Notes under the pieces: model-generated
What the model saw: the letters and a program-made list of their open reading frames with translations, nothing else
Told to the model about the DNA's origin: nothing
Databases searched by the model: none
In this document: positions 48,947 through 59,449 of the stretch, piece after piece
Position numbering within the stretch: the stretch's first letter is position 1
How the letters are laid out: each line of letters begins with the position of its first letter
Translations under genes and position numbers: made by a program
Assembly (NCBI GenBank): GCA_027886185.1
Contig: WOAB01000041.1
Span: forward strand, 2,294,001-2,358,000
Origin: Rheum nobile
Taxonomy: Eukaryota; Streptophyta; Magnoliopsida; Caryophyllales; Polygonaceae
DNA length: 64,000 nt
Direction of reading: 5' to 3'

Positions 48947-49010
48947 AGAAGGTGATCAGGTCGACAATTTACCGCGACCGCGGCCACCAATCCGCGACCG
49001 TGGAAATACC
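48785..49010. repeat. CCGCGACCGCGG-type word array inside gag
   Basis: Seven variants of ccgcgaccgcgg (some with one mismatch, e.g. ccgcgaccgtgg, ccgtgaccgcgg) are spread over 220 bp. They lie in coding DNA between the LRSG motif and the pro-like part. The same word type fills a block of the LTRs. Confidence 0.9.
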
Positions 49011-49052
49011 CCAGAAGCGTCCTCTCCCATCGAAGCTGCATACGACACATAT

Positions 49053-49505
49053 GTGCGCCCCAATTTTCCTCCGCTCGGATCAGTAAAGCCTCCCGCACCC
49101 TTCCTTGAGGCTCTGAAGGACACTAGAAAGGTGGAGAACGACAATGATTTATTTGAAACCTTCAGTTACTGCGAGGCAAACATTCCTTTGCTCAAACTGG
49201 CAAACAGCATCCCCCGCTGCCAGGAATTTTTAAAGGTACTGCGCAAGATCAAGAATAAGCAGAAAGGGAAGCACAAAAATGAAACGGGGATTCAACAGGC
49301 AAAATTCTCTACGCTGGATACGGGGCAGGATAAGCATGCAACTCCTGAGATGTTGGGTAAGCCATTTCTAAAGATGGCCAGTGCAATCATGGATGAAAAC
49401 ATCGGTCCACCCATCAGGAAGTGTAGGAGATTGGGGGTCAAGCTCAACATAGAGCATACAAAGAGGCACCCCTTGATCCAGATCCCAGGTGTTCAGTTGC
49501 TATGA
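49053..49505 (+). pseudogene. Athila gag-pro linker remnant
   Basis: In another frame from gag. It contains the PPAPFLEALKD...LFETFSYCEANIPLLKLA...IPRCQEFLKVL pattern. This corresponds to the PFP-RL..F..F...INIPFLEAL..MP.YAKFLK region that precedes protease in Athila elements. It then ends without a protease active site. Everything up to the 3' untranslated part (ggcgctatccgggaggcaac at about 49558) is deleted. Confidence 0.7.
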
Positions 49506-50930
49506 GCAACCCAAGTTGAGTTGGTGAATACCATGTCGAGCCACAACGTTAACTAAGGCGCTATCCGGGAGGCAACCCGAGGTACGTATTTCTTTCCATT
49601 CCTTGCTTTTATTTGCTTATGTGTTCGTTGTTTTTGTTTTTTGTTTTGTTTCGAACTAACCTGCAGGGAGGAGGCCCGAACCATAATGATGAAGGTGTTA
49701 CCCACACCAATGTAAGTCTCCTATTGCCCTGCACCCGTAAAAAAAAAACCTTAAACGAAATTTGAAAAAAAAAAGTTCTACCGAAGGCCAGCTGTCCGCG
49801 TTCCCCATGGAGATATGGTGCACATCATGTTGTCTAGGAAGATGCATTAGCCCCACACTTAATTTTGGCAACGATGATGACCCTACAATTGACAGTTGAT
49901 GAGGAAGAGGAACACCAAGTCCCACACCACGATTACATCTGGGCCCATTTTTGTGTTCGTTGAAGGCCATGCAACCCCGTTCCCTTGGTTTACCACTTCT
50001 CACCACAGTGGTTCCTTTTGGTTGCATGGTAGGAGTTGATTGAGTTGAAGGCCGTGTAGCCCTGATTTCCTTGATGACCACTACACATTACAGTGGTTCC
50101 CTCTGGTTGCACGGTAGAGATGAGTTGAAGACCGCCGCAACACTAGAGACCTGAGCGTTTATTGATGTACTGCCAGCAACAATGTTCTTGTCCAAAGCCA
50201 ACTCAGCGACGTTTGTGAGTTCATTCTTTGTATTCCCTGTGCTTTATGCTTTTTGTCTTTCATTACATTGAGGACAATGCAATGTTTAAGCATGTGGGAG
50301 GGTTTTATACTTGCTATGTCGTTGAGGAGAAAAGAAAAAGAAAAAAAGACAAAAAATTGAAAAAAGGCAAAAATAGAAATCCTGGGATAAGTCGAAAACC
50401 TGAAAATGCGGCTTAGGTAATAAGCAGGTGGCTTGGACCAACATTAGGCTGGGGTAATAATTGGTCAAGAGTGATGTGAGTTATGTGAGCCCATCTATTG
50501 AAAAATGAAATGAGTGGCTTGGTGAAAACCTGAAAGGACGCCTTGGCAAAATGAGTGAAAAGAAGAAGAGTGATTTTTAGGAATCATCATTTTACCTGGC
50601 GTGGTGACATAAGAAGAGGTGATATAAGGAAGATTCGGGTAGGCCACTCTGGAGCGATAAGAAGATAGATGGGAGACTAGGATTAGATTTTGATTCACTC
50701 TATGGTGATCGGGATAAGCTTGGGGGAAGTACTCTGCTTTCCTTTTAGCTTGGTTGGTGTTGATTGAGGTTGTTGTTTGTTGTGCTGTGCTTATTGTGTT
50801 GGTGTCTGGAGTTTATTGATAGGTGAAATTCTTAGAGGGATTGATTTTTCTATGCTTCCTGAAACCTTTGGGATTGATTGGAGGAGTAGGTTTATTTTAG
50901 CTTACTCGAGGACGAGCAAGGTTTAAGCAT
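49506..50930 (+). other. Athila-like 3' untranslated region
   Basis: No gene. Starts with the gcgctatccgggaggcaac phrase usual after the last Athila ORF and ends with actcgaggacgagcaaggtttaagcat, also usual directly before the polypurine tract. An AAG-rich run lies at 50330-50390. Confidence 0.75.
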
Positions 50931-50938
50931 GGGGGATT
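50931..50938 (+). other. Polypurine tract
   Basis: GGGGGATT immediately before the 3' LTR start. Confidence 0.8.
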
Positions 50939-52273
50939 TGATCAGCACTATTTTATAGTGCCTATCTAGGAGTTGTTACCGGGGTTTGAGGTGCCATTTG
51001 TAGGGATTTAGAGCACAATTGTGGATATGGAGTTGGAGAGTAGAAGTGTGGATTTGGTGGTCTGGAGGAGCTAATTGAAGACATCCAGAGGAAGAGGAGT
51101 TGACCACCTGAGGAGACGAAGAAGAATAGAGGAAGAAAGCCACACAAAGGAGCCAAGGAGAGTCACCGCGAGCAAGAGAAGAGCCATAGAGCGCCCGCGG
51201 CGAAGAGCGTGGCGCGGGGCTGAATGAAGGTCGCGGCCGCGACCGCGGAATTCCCACCGCGCCCGCGGAATATTCGGAGCTGAACAAGTCGAGAGCAAAG
51301 TCTATTTTCCGCGACCGCGGAAGCACCCGGGAGGCGAGCCGCTGAGATTTCCGAAGTTTTTGTTATTTTTCCTTTTTCGATTATTTTCGTTTATTTTATT
51401 TCGAGCCTATTATTATTATTTCCTTTTAGATGAGGTTTGTGATCTTGGGCTTTAGGTTAAGTTTATTTAACCTAAATTCCACAGCCTCCATTCATCATTA
51501 TCGAATTTCTAGTTTACGATTCAGTATTGTTTTCCTTTGAACTATGAAGAACTAAGCACTTTTGCTTAGTCCGACGATTAAAGCCTTCGTTTGATATACG
51601 GTTGTGAGATTCTAATTCTATTTCTTTTCCTTTGAATGTATTGATTCTCTTGTGCTTCATCCCATTGATTATTATTGATTTCACTTGTTGGACGCAACTA
51701 GTTGTTATTGGTAATTGTCTATTGCTAGGGTTTGGTAATTACTGTTTGAGTTAATTACCTAATTCATGTGTAGCAACTGCAATATTCTAAGAACTGTTTG
51801 GGACTAGTTTAATGTAGAGATAATTAATTGTATGTAATAGTATGACTGGTTGCTACTCTTGCATGTATCTATCTAAATTCCTGTGCTCATTGCTGCTATT
51901 GAATTGACGCGTGAGGTTTTCATAGTTTTTAATAGTAAGTATTCTCAGGGTCTGTTTGTCCTGTTTATTACTCACGAAAAGGAATAGGAACATTCATGGA
52001 AAGGAATTAGAGAGAATCTAGGATCAACCAATCAAATGAATGGTGGATATTTGTCTGGCTAAGTACTTTTCCCTAATTGATTTCAACCTTTGTTTTACTT
52101 TCTTTTGTTTACTTGCACCCAATCAACCAATCCCCCCTTGTTACTTTGACACATTGACTTTGCACTTAGAAATATTATTTCCTTCCTGTGAGATTCGACC
52201 CTTGCTTGCCTTTGCTACTTGTTTAGGTTTGGTTAGGATTTATTTTGTTTAGGCGCCTCGACAACGCCTATCA
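50939..52273 (+). repeat. 3' LTR of the Athila-like element
   Basis: 1335 bp. The GC-rich block is shorter than in the 5' LTR: the part with cgcgaccgcgaaattggtgcc units (46930-46975 in the 5' LTR) is missing. Confidence 0.95.
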
Positions 52274-53225
52274 ATATATCTTTTTGTTTTACTGGTGAAA
52301 TGAACTTGAAACTTAACCTTTTTCCCACAACTTCAGTGTGTATGCCTTTTCTATCTATAACAAAGGGATACATTTGTGTTAGGAATGGTGTTCCTAGGAT
52401 TATTTCTTGGGTAAGGCCTTTTACTATTATAAAGGAGTTCTTAAAACAATAACCATTGTTACAAACAAAGGCTTTAGGGATTTTGTAGCTAAGGCTCATT
52501 CTTCCTCCATTAGCATTATGGATCTTTTCATTACTTTTATAGTAAAATTTTGAAGGGATTAAACCTTCACAAATACAGTTAAGATCAGCTCCATTGTCAA
52601 GGAGAGCAATAGTAGAGAGAGTAAAGTCTTCTATTTTTATGGTGATGTTTACATACCATTTTTTAAAATCAATTTTATTTATAACTGAAACAAAAGGTTC
52701 TTCTATAGAGACAGATTCATCTTCACAGTGTTGTGAACTAGAGCTAGCTTCATTAGTTTTTAACAGTTCTAGATGAGCTATTCTAGTTTCGAGTTCAAGG
52801 TCTTTGGTTTCATTTATTAATAAATGTTTGCTGAGGGTTTCGATGTCTTTCTTAAGTTTGTTAACTTCAGCTTGTAAATCTTTAGTTGTAATAGAGGAAA
52901 ATATTTTAGTAGGAGATCTTTTATTAATAATTTTAGAAATACTAAAAGGTTCTTCAGGGAGAGATTGCTGTTCTTTGAATATTAATTCTTTAAGTTTCAT
53001 AAAATATTCTTGTTTTACTTGCAGATCGTCAAGTTTATCTATAAGTTCAAAAAGGGCTTCTTTTTCGTCACTTTTAGTGATAACATTACAAAATTGGGTA
53101 GTTCCGGAATTATCGAAATCTAAAAAATCAGGAAGATAATTATCTTCCGAGGAATCTTCTAAGAGAATTTTTGTTAATCTATTTTTTAGATTACTGTCGT
53201 CTTGACAAATTTCATTGATCTTTTT
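52274..53225 (-). pseudogene. Endogenous caulimovirid coat-protease region remnant
   Basis: On the minus strand, 53215 down to 52274 encodes an acidic region, a coiled-coil-like stretch (LQAEVNKLKKDIETL) and then a retroviral-type aspartic protease fold region. The active-site triplet reads DNG (complement of 52590-52598) where D-T/S-G is expected, so the protease is probably dead or the residue has mutated. ILGTPFL further on fits the second protease motif. The open frame is 412 codons, but its first ~60 codons come from the neighbouring ATGCACA repeat and are not viral. The gene continues on the far side of the Athila insertion at 46550. Confidence 0.75.
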
Positions 53226-54560
53226 TCTCGGGTCCACTGTTTGCTTGCGCTGGCATGTGCACCATTTGTTACTTATGTGTGCATCAATATTGACTTGTAT
53301 GTGCATTACAATTTTATAAGGTGTTGTCCGGCCATTTTTTTCATTGAATTTTTCGCAGCCCAACTTTTTTCCAAGACTATTTTTTTGCTTGAGATGGCAT
53401 GTGCATACATTTTGGCTTGTATGTGCATAAATTTGGCTTGTATGTACATCAATATTGACATGTATGTGCATCTAAAGATTGTAAAAAAATATGCATTGTT
53501 CTCTAGAGAAAATGTGCATGAGTTGTACATTGTATGTGCATAAGTTTTGACATGTGCACATTCAAACAAAAAGACGTGTGTTTCAAATGGTATGAACATA
53601 CAAGTCAAAAACTCATGCACATATCAAGCCAAGAAAATGGTGCATACAATTAAAATTTAGATGCACAGACAATTCAAAATTCATGCACTTACAAGACAAA
53701 ACCTATACACATTCTGTAAAGTATTTAAGATTTTACATGTATGTGCATAAGTTTTCACTTACAAAAAGTCACACATATAGTCAAATCCTATGCACGTCTA
53801 GTTCAATTTACATGCACATGCAAGCAAAAAGACATGCACTTCAATGGGTATGCACATACAAGCCAAAACTCATGCATATTTAACCCAAGAAAACAACGCA
53901 CACAAGTAGAATTTAGATGCACATACAGGTCAAAATTTATGCACACACATGGCAAAACATATGCACATTCTCTGAAATGCATGCATAAGTTTTTGCATGT
54001 ATGTGCATGAGTTTTTACATACACAAAGTCACACATATAATCAAAATCCTATGCAAAATTTATGTAATTTAGGTGCACATACAAGCCAAAACTTATGCAC
54101 AATATTTTAACCCAAGAAAAAAATACACACAAGTAGAATTTAGATGTAAATATATGTCAAAATCCATGCACACACAAGCTAAAACATATGCACATGCTGA
54201 GAAGTGCATGAGTTTTTACATACACAAAGTCACACATATAGTAAAAAATCCTATACAGATTTTATGCAATATCAATGCACATACAAGTCAATATCGATGC
54301 ACATACAAGCAAAAATCAATACACATACAGTCGCAAGCAAAAAATTATGCCTGGAAAAAAAAAAAAAAAACTTTGACCGGTCAGCTCCGGCGTTGACCGC
54401 CGGTGACTGGTCAAACTCTAAAAAATGAGGTCATGTGCCATGCACATGAATTTTAATGAAAGTTTAATCCTAGCCTTTGGTTTATTTGTAATCCAAAGAC
54501 TAGGATTTATTCTCATTTCTCACCCTAATATATATTCTCACATGACACTTACCCATAAAT
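53226..54560. mobile_element. MULE-type element end with ATGCACA arrays
   Basis: The words atgcacata and tgtgcat occur dozens of times, often as catgcacatacaagccaaaa, from 53240 to 54350. The right part (54445-54530) has ttttaatgaaagtttaat and a ggatttattctcatttctc ending similar to the right end of the element near 17640. The same word arrays fill the element at 58.85-64 kb. It joins pararetrovirus sequence abruptly at about 53226. It is a partial element; borders are approximate. Confidence 0.5.
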
Positions 54561-55727
54561 ATATACCATACATGGCACGGACAATGAACTAGTCTATATA
54601 TTAAAGCGGATTCTTTTCGAGCCTTCAAAACGTTTTTAGACCCACAATATTGAGGTGTTAATTTGCAGTGTTTTTCAATTTATTTAATAAATATATTAAT
54701 AATTTAGCAAATAATCCTAACAAAATTAGTTACCAAATCAGATAGATTTGATTACATTTAAAGATTGTTTATATATTTAAACTAGATAATAATAATAACC
54801 AATTTCATTTCAATTAATTTTGTATAATCAGTTTGTTTCAACTTTCAATTAGTTTTACACATAAACATTAAGATAATTTAAGAGACGTAAAATACCATTC
54901 ATCACTAAACTGAAATTATTAATAAATCTATTACAACTACATATTTTTGTATACCATATTTTTGTTAAACAAGATGATAATTGATTATATTATCATATAT
55001 GTCTATTCTTTTTTAAAACAAAAAAAGTGATAATTTTAGAGTTCTCATTGAGTAATAAATTAATCTTTTCAATTGCCTCATGATTTAATTAGTTTATATT
55101 CCATGCATTTGTTTTGAATTAAAAAAATACTTTTTTTGTTTTAGATTTTACCTTGCTGATTTATTCATACTTGTTGATATAATAAAATATCTCCCCTCTC
55201 CTTTGTAAATTGAAATAAAATTCTCTCGTAATCCCCCCTTCCTAATCAATGAAATACTGAGAATAAGGTCCTATTATCTTTTAAAAGCAAAATGTAAATA
55301 AATCTAATTTGTTAAAAGTAGTACTTACTAGGTAGCCAACTCATGAGGGTAGTCTACCCTATGGATAAGACAAACATTTTCCCAAATAATTAGACAGCTA
55401 GGTCCACACATCATCATATCCGTCCACTATGTCGCCCAGTAAGTAATTTCTAAAAGTCAAATGACAAAACATGTGTTTTTCATGTGAAATACTATAGTCT
55501 AGTTGGTGAGTTATTAATAGTATCATTTACACAAAATCACCATGAACTTGAGTTTATTACACAATGCTCTGAACAATATTTAGCCAAAAGACACCACACC
55601 CAAGTGCACAAAGAACCAGTGTATACACAAAGAACAAGCACAAAAAAAAAGACAAATTCTTGGCAAGCCTATAACAAGATGAGTATGGTACAAAGTGTAC
55701 TTACATAGAGCGAAAAACTGAGAGAGA
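54561..55727. other. AT-rich stretch, possible Helitron-like start at 54593
   Basis: At 54593 TCTATATATTAAAGCGGATTC resembles the 5' end of many plant Helitrons (TCTATATTATTAAA...). No matching CTRR end with a 3' hairpin was identified, so this is weak. The rest is AT-rich without genes. Confidence 0.2.
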
Positions 55728-57367
55728 TCAGACGAACTGAAAGAGCATTAGGAGCTTGAATGAGTCCAACCTATCGCCCTTGTGGTTGTAGAGTGGGACC
55801 GCCCTTATCCCGGGCTTGAGCTCCCACATAGACAAGCAAGTTTGGCCAGCAAAGTCATCTTTTTCAGACATGTCATACTTGTGAACCTCGACTCTCAGCA
55901 AGGCTAACTCAGGGACTCTGAGTGGAAATGTGAACTCCTCTTCCCAAATTGGGTTCCATTTGTCTTCCTTGATCTTCGTTTTCTTTGCTACCTCGTCTGC
56001 TGGAACTCCTGCTATGCCAATCTTCACCAACACAATGCCAAAATTGTCAACACTTCATGAATAAATTCAACTAGAGGCTCTAATAGTACTAGGATTTGAA
56101 CAAAGTTGTAACCTTGGTGTAGAAATCTGGTGGAGAGCACGTGTCAAAATGAGTTTTCTTGAAGTCCAAGCTTCAACCATCTCCCATGTATACTTTGTCC
56201 TATGATAATGATGAGGACAAGAATGGTTATCGCGATCTACTAATAGGTAGAAGTGGAATTGTGAGAGAATCCTTGCCTTTAGTGTGGTTTTTTTAGGCAT
56301 CTTTGCTTTTGTATCGAAAACGTTATCATCAGGACCAAAGTTCATAAGAAAATCAAGCTTCTTACATAACCACACTCTGCATTGGCTCTAAATAGCCCTT
56401 ACATCCACCATAGGTACTTACCATGTCCCTGCATATTGAATGCAACCATTTGAGCTCCATGAGTCCAGCCAACGAGCGACTTGTAATTAGACGAGTTGAA
56501 CCGAGTTGTCTTAGGAAAAATCCTCAGTATATTCCTCCCTATGTACCTAAGAGAAATGTCATGGTAAAGAAGTCATATTGTTTGGATTCCTGAAATAATG
56601 CATTAAATTACATTATCTTCGGGAGTAATCCAAACGGACCCTAAGCTTTCAAGACCAACTTACATAACTACCTCATTTCCATAAGATGCAGCTGATTTCT
56701 CAGTGTTTCCTCACTCAAGATAATTCGTGTCACCTTCTCAGGGTCGCCCTTGAGCGCCTCTATTAGTCTATGTCTCGGTACAACTGGATTGGCGATCAAA
56801 CGCTTGTACAATATTGGAGGCTTTTATGATAATAGATGGTCATCTGAGTCATGATCGTATCCATCAAGCAAGTTGTCTTCACTCTCTAGAAGTCCAACCT
56901 GTTCCAAAGAGTATACAAAAAGGCTAACACAAAAAACTAAAAAATGTGTCTTTACAATTCGAATAGCACACTACTACAACCTCATCCTGCTTTGCGTTGG
57001 TTCCTTGATCAGCAGACGTCTCGGTTGCTAGGTACTCCTTTGGCGGTTTGATTGACACAATGATCCTATACTTCAAATCTTCTGGTGATGGGAGCTCTTT
57101 CAAGTACCCGAATTCAGGGTAAAACAGGGCATCCTTGAATGTTTCAGTGATCATGTGATGACAAAGGAAGAAAAATCAAATCAAGAAACACAAGTAAATT
57201 CACAGGGAAATTTGATTGATTGATTGATCACCTGAGCAACTTTAGCCTGAAGATCAGGAGTAAGGTGATCCTCAAGAGTTAAAATAACAGGATAAGGAGA
57301 AGAAGAAAACGCGTGCTCTTTGATTGATTTGAGGCATTTCATGAGCTCCACTGGAGTAGTTAAAGTC
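55728..57367 (-). pseudogene. Phosphoinositide-specific phospholipase C, 3' part, decayed
   Basis: Plant PI-PLC cleaves phosphoinositides using X and Y catalytic halves and a C2 domain. Minus-strand blocks in order are as follows. The second half of the X domain (57367-57232) has TPVELMKCLKSIKEHAF and LEDHLTPDLQAKVAQ. The end of X and the linker (57154-56981) contain PSPEDLKYRII and KPPKEYL. The linker/Y start is 56902-56670. The Y domain (about 56550-56422) has YIGRNILRIFPK and GWTHGAQMVAFNMQG; a further part is 56390-56270. Next comes a block with KTHFDTCSPPDFYTK (about 56200-56120). The C2 domain (56025-55728) has GIAGVPADEV, WNPIWEEEF and MSEKDDFAGQTCLSMWEL. The EF-hand part and the first half of X with the catalytic histidines are missing. 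Lesions are a stop in the linker, a one-base frameshift near 56350, a TGA at about 56180 (tryptophan expected nearby), and AC instead of AG before the second block. The gene is dead. Confidence 0.9.
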
Positions 57368-57479
57368 CTGAAACACAATTTCAAACAGAATCAGAGTTCT
57401 TGCAGCATTGATAATGTGAATTTGTATCATGCCAAACACGCCCTAATAAAAACCTTCTGTGTAAGACATGGACGCCGTC

Positions 57480-58697
57480 TGATAACAACAATTTGTCGCC
57501 TAATTACTGCTATGCAAGTTATCCAAACAAACCTAATACGTAGTCCTAGGCAAGTAAGGGTCGAGTCCTCAGGGAGACATATTCTATCTTTATATGCAAT
57601 TTCTATGTCAATCTTAAGTAACCAGAGGGGGGTTTGGTGTGTTTAAGAAGATCTAAGCATGCAAAGGCAAACAAACTAAAGTTTATGAATTCAGTAATTG
57701 GGGAAATAGCTCAGCCAAACAAAATATCCACTATTCGTATGACAAGTTGTTCATAGATAATCATTCAATATCTCATGCAATGGAAATTCCTATTCCTTTT
57801 CTAAAGTAACTACAAGCACAATCAGATACTTATAGCACTAACTAGTTAAACAACCATGAAACCATCAAGATTCAGTTTAATAGCATCATTAAGCCTAGGA
57901 ACATAATTAGGATGCAATCTAGCATAAAACAACCAGCTTTTATCCTAGAATGTAAATCAATTCTCTTCTACATAAGACTAGCACAACCAGATACTAGTAC
58001 GATGCAGTTGCTACTACGAAATAGATATACTCAACCAGTAACAATCTAATTCTAGCAATCAATCAATAAAGACAATACCTAGTTGCGCAGGCTAGAAACT
58101 GTCAATATTAATCATAAGCAATTCAAACAAGAGAATAGATAAAATCCATGCGATAGATAAGGAACGAAAATCTCACAACTAAATCAAGACGAAAGCTTTA
58201 ATTGTCCGACTAAGCAAAAGTGGTTTAGTTCTTCATAGCAAAGTATGCAGAATAGATGAAAAGATGAAAGTAGGGTTCGAGAGGAAAACAAGCCTTCCCT
58301 CTAACCTTAAATACTAAAGATAATAAGTCTCTAAAAATAATCCAAAACGAAATTACATAAAAATACTTAATAATAAGAAAATAACAAAATAAGGAAATAA
58401 AGCTCAGATTCACTTCCGACGGCGGCGGCGGTCGCCGTAAGCCTGGCGGCGGTCGCCGTAAGCCTTGCGGCGGTCGCCGTAAGCCTGGCGGCGGTCGCCG
58501 TAAGCCTGGCGGCGGTCGCCGCCAGAACACTTGCTGAGATCTTCTTTGGTTCAGCTCCAGAAAAGTCCTAAAATGCCTCCAAGTGACGTTTTCAATGTCT
58601 CCACTCCAAAGCTCCAGAAAGACTCCAATGCTCCCCTAAACACCACTAAACATATGCTAAAACTTCGTATATACACACAACATAATCGTGTGTATCA
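57480..58697 (-). mobile_element. Solo LTR, TSD CCGTC
   Basis: Plus strand begins TGATAACAACAATTTGTCG and ends GTGTGTATCA, flanked by CCGTC at 57475-57479 and 58698-58702. The first ~900 bp are closely similar to the solo LTR at 61547-62916. It contains a five-fold 21-22 bp GC array (58418-58525). Confidence 0.9.
58418..58525. repeat. 21-22 bp tandem repeat GGCGGCGGTCGCCGTAAGCCT
   Basis: Five consecutive copies inside the solo LTR; the sister LTR at 61547-62916 has only one copy (62480-62505). Confidence 0.95.
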
Positions 58698-59022
58698 CCG
58701 TCTTTGGTGGAGTTAGGCCACAAGTCGAGTTCAATGACTTTGACGCCTCGTTCCAAGGCCCTGATGATTGGAATGACGTTGCAGTCACTGCTGAGTTGGT
58801 TGCCTGTGAGGTAAGAGTTGTGGCTTGTGTATGCACATATATATATATATTAAGGGTGCTGATTTGGTGTAAAAGGCCGCTCCCATGTAAAGTAAGAATG
58901 GATCACGGCCATCCGTATCAAAACATTACACGGTGATGCTTTTTTGGGCTGGAAGCCCAACAAGCTTCTGCAACTAAAGCCACGCGCCCGTTTGGAGTAA
59001 ACAAATGCCTTTTAGTGAATAC

Positions 59023-59036
59023 ACCCCCCCCCCCCC
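59023..59036. repeat. Poly-C run
   Basis: Fourteen consecutive C, rare in this AT-rich sequence; also a likely assembly or sequencing weak point. Confidence 0.9.
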
Positions 59037-59449
59037 GTTCAAATTGATTTGACGCGTCCGGGAAGAAGAAACATCATTGGGAAGAAGAAACGTCACTGGG
59101 AAGCAGACGATCGAAGGGCGATTTTGGATCAAAATTTCTGCGAGAGATCTACATCACGAAGATCCTCAACTCACAAAAAAATTGCGATGGAGAAATCAAA
59201 CAAACAACAACTACAAGGTATATGCACTTCTCTCAAATGATTGTGAATCAACAATTGTAAAAAAAACCTAGGGTTTGATAATTAACTTTTCTTCCGCATA
59301 CCTTAAACACGATCCTGCTATTTTGATCAATGGATGTTCGACTATATACAAAGCATGAAAAGCAGTTTCTATGCGTTGATATCAATGATTAAGCATTTTG
59401 ATAGTAAAAAAACGTTTGTTTAGTGTATGATTGATGTCCCCGATGAATA

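Larger units (their letters stand above)
46551..52273 (+). mobile_element. Non-autonomous Athila-like LTR retrotransposon, TSD ATATA
   Basis: Two LTRs (46551-47931 and 50939-52273) begin TGATCAGCAC and end CCTATCA, flanked by ATATA at 46546-46550 and 52274-52278. A primer site, a gag/pro remnant and a polypurine tract are present. Reverse transcriptase and integrase are missing, so it would need proteins in trans. The element interrupts the pararetrovirus gene in the opposite orientation. The 5' LTR is 46 bp longer than the 3' LTR, mainly because the GC-rich word array is longer. Confidence 0.95.
57468..58810 (+). pseudogene. Short plus-strand exon split by a solo LTR (unidentified)
   Basis: Taking out the LTR and one target duplication joins 57468-57479 (ATG GAC GCC GTC) to 58703-58810 in one frame. 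This gives about 40 codons beginning MDAVFGGVRPQVEFND and ending at GAG before GTAAGAG, a consensus splice donor. ATG, open frame and donor agree, which suggests the first coding exon of a gene or of a captured fragment. I do not recognise it, and no downstream exon could be assigned. Confidence 0.4.

Noticed and set aside
48302..49144. Minus-strand open frames opposite gag
   Set aside because: Shadow frames caused by the GC-rich repeats and gag coding sequence.
52233..53471. A single 412-codon minus-strand gene
   Set aside because: Only the part below about 53225 is viral; the beginning is translated ATGCACA repeat, and the last codons lie in the Athila LTR.
54593..55480. Helitron
   Set aside because: Only a 5'-end-like TCTATATATTAAA was seen; no CTRR end with hairpin and no Rep/helicase.
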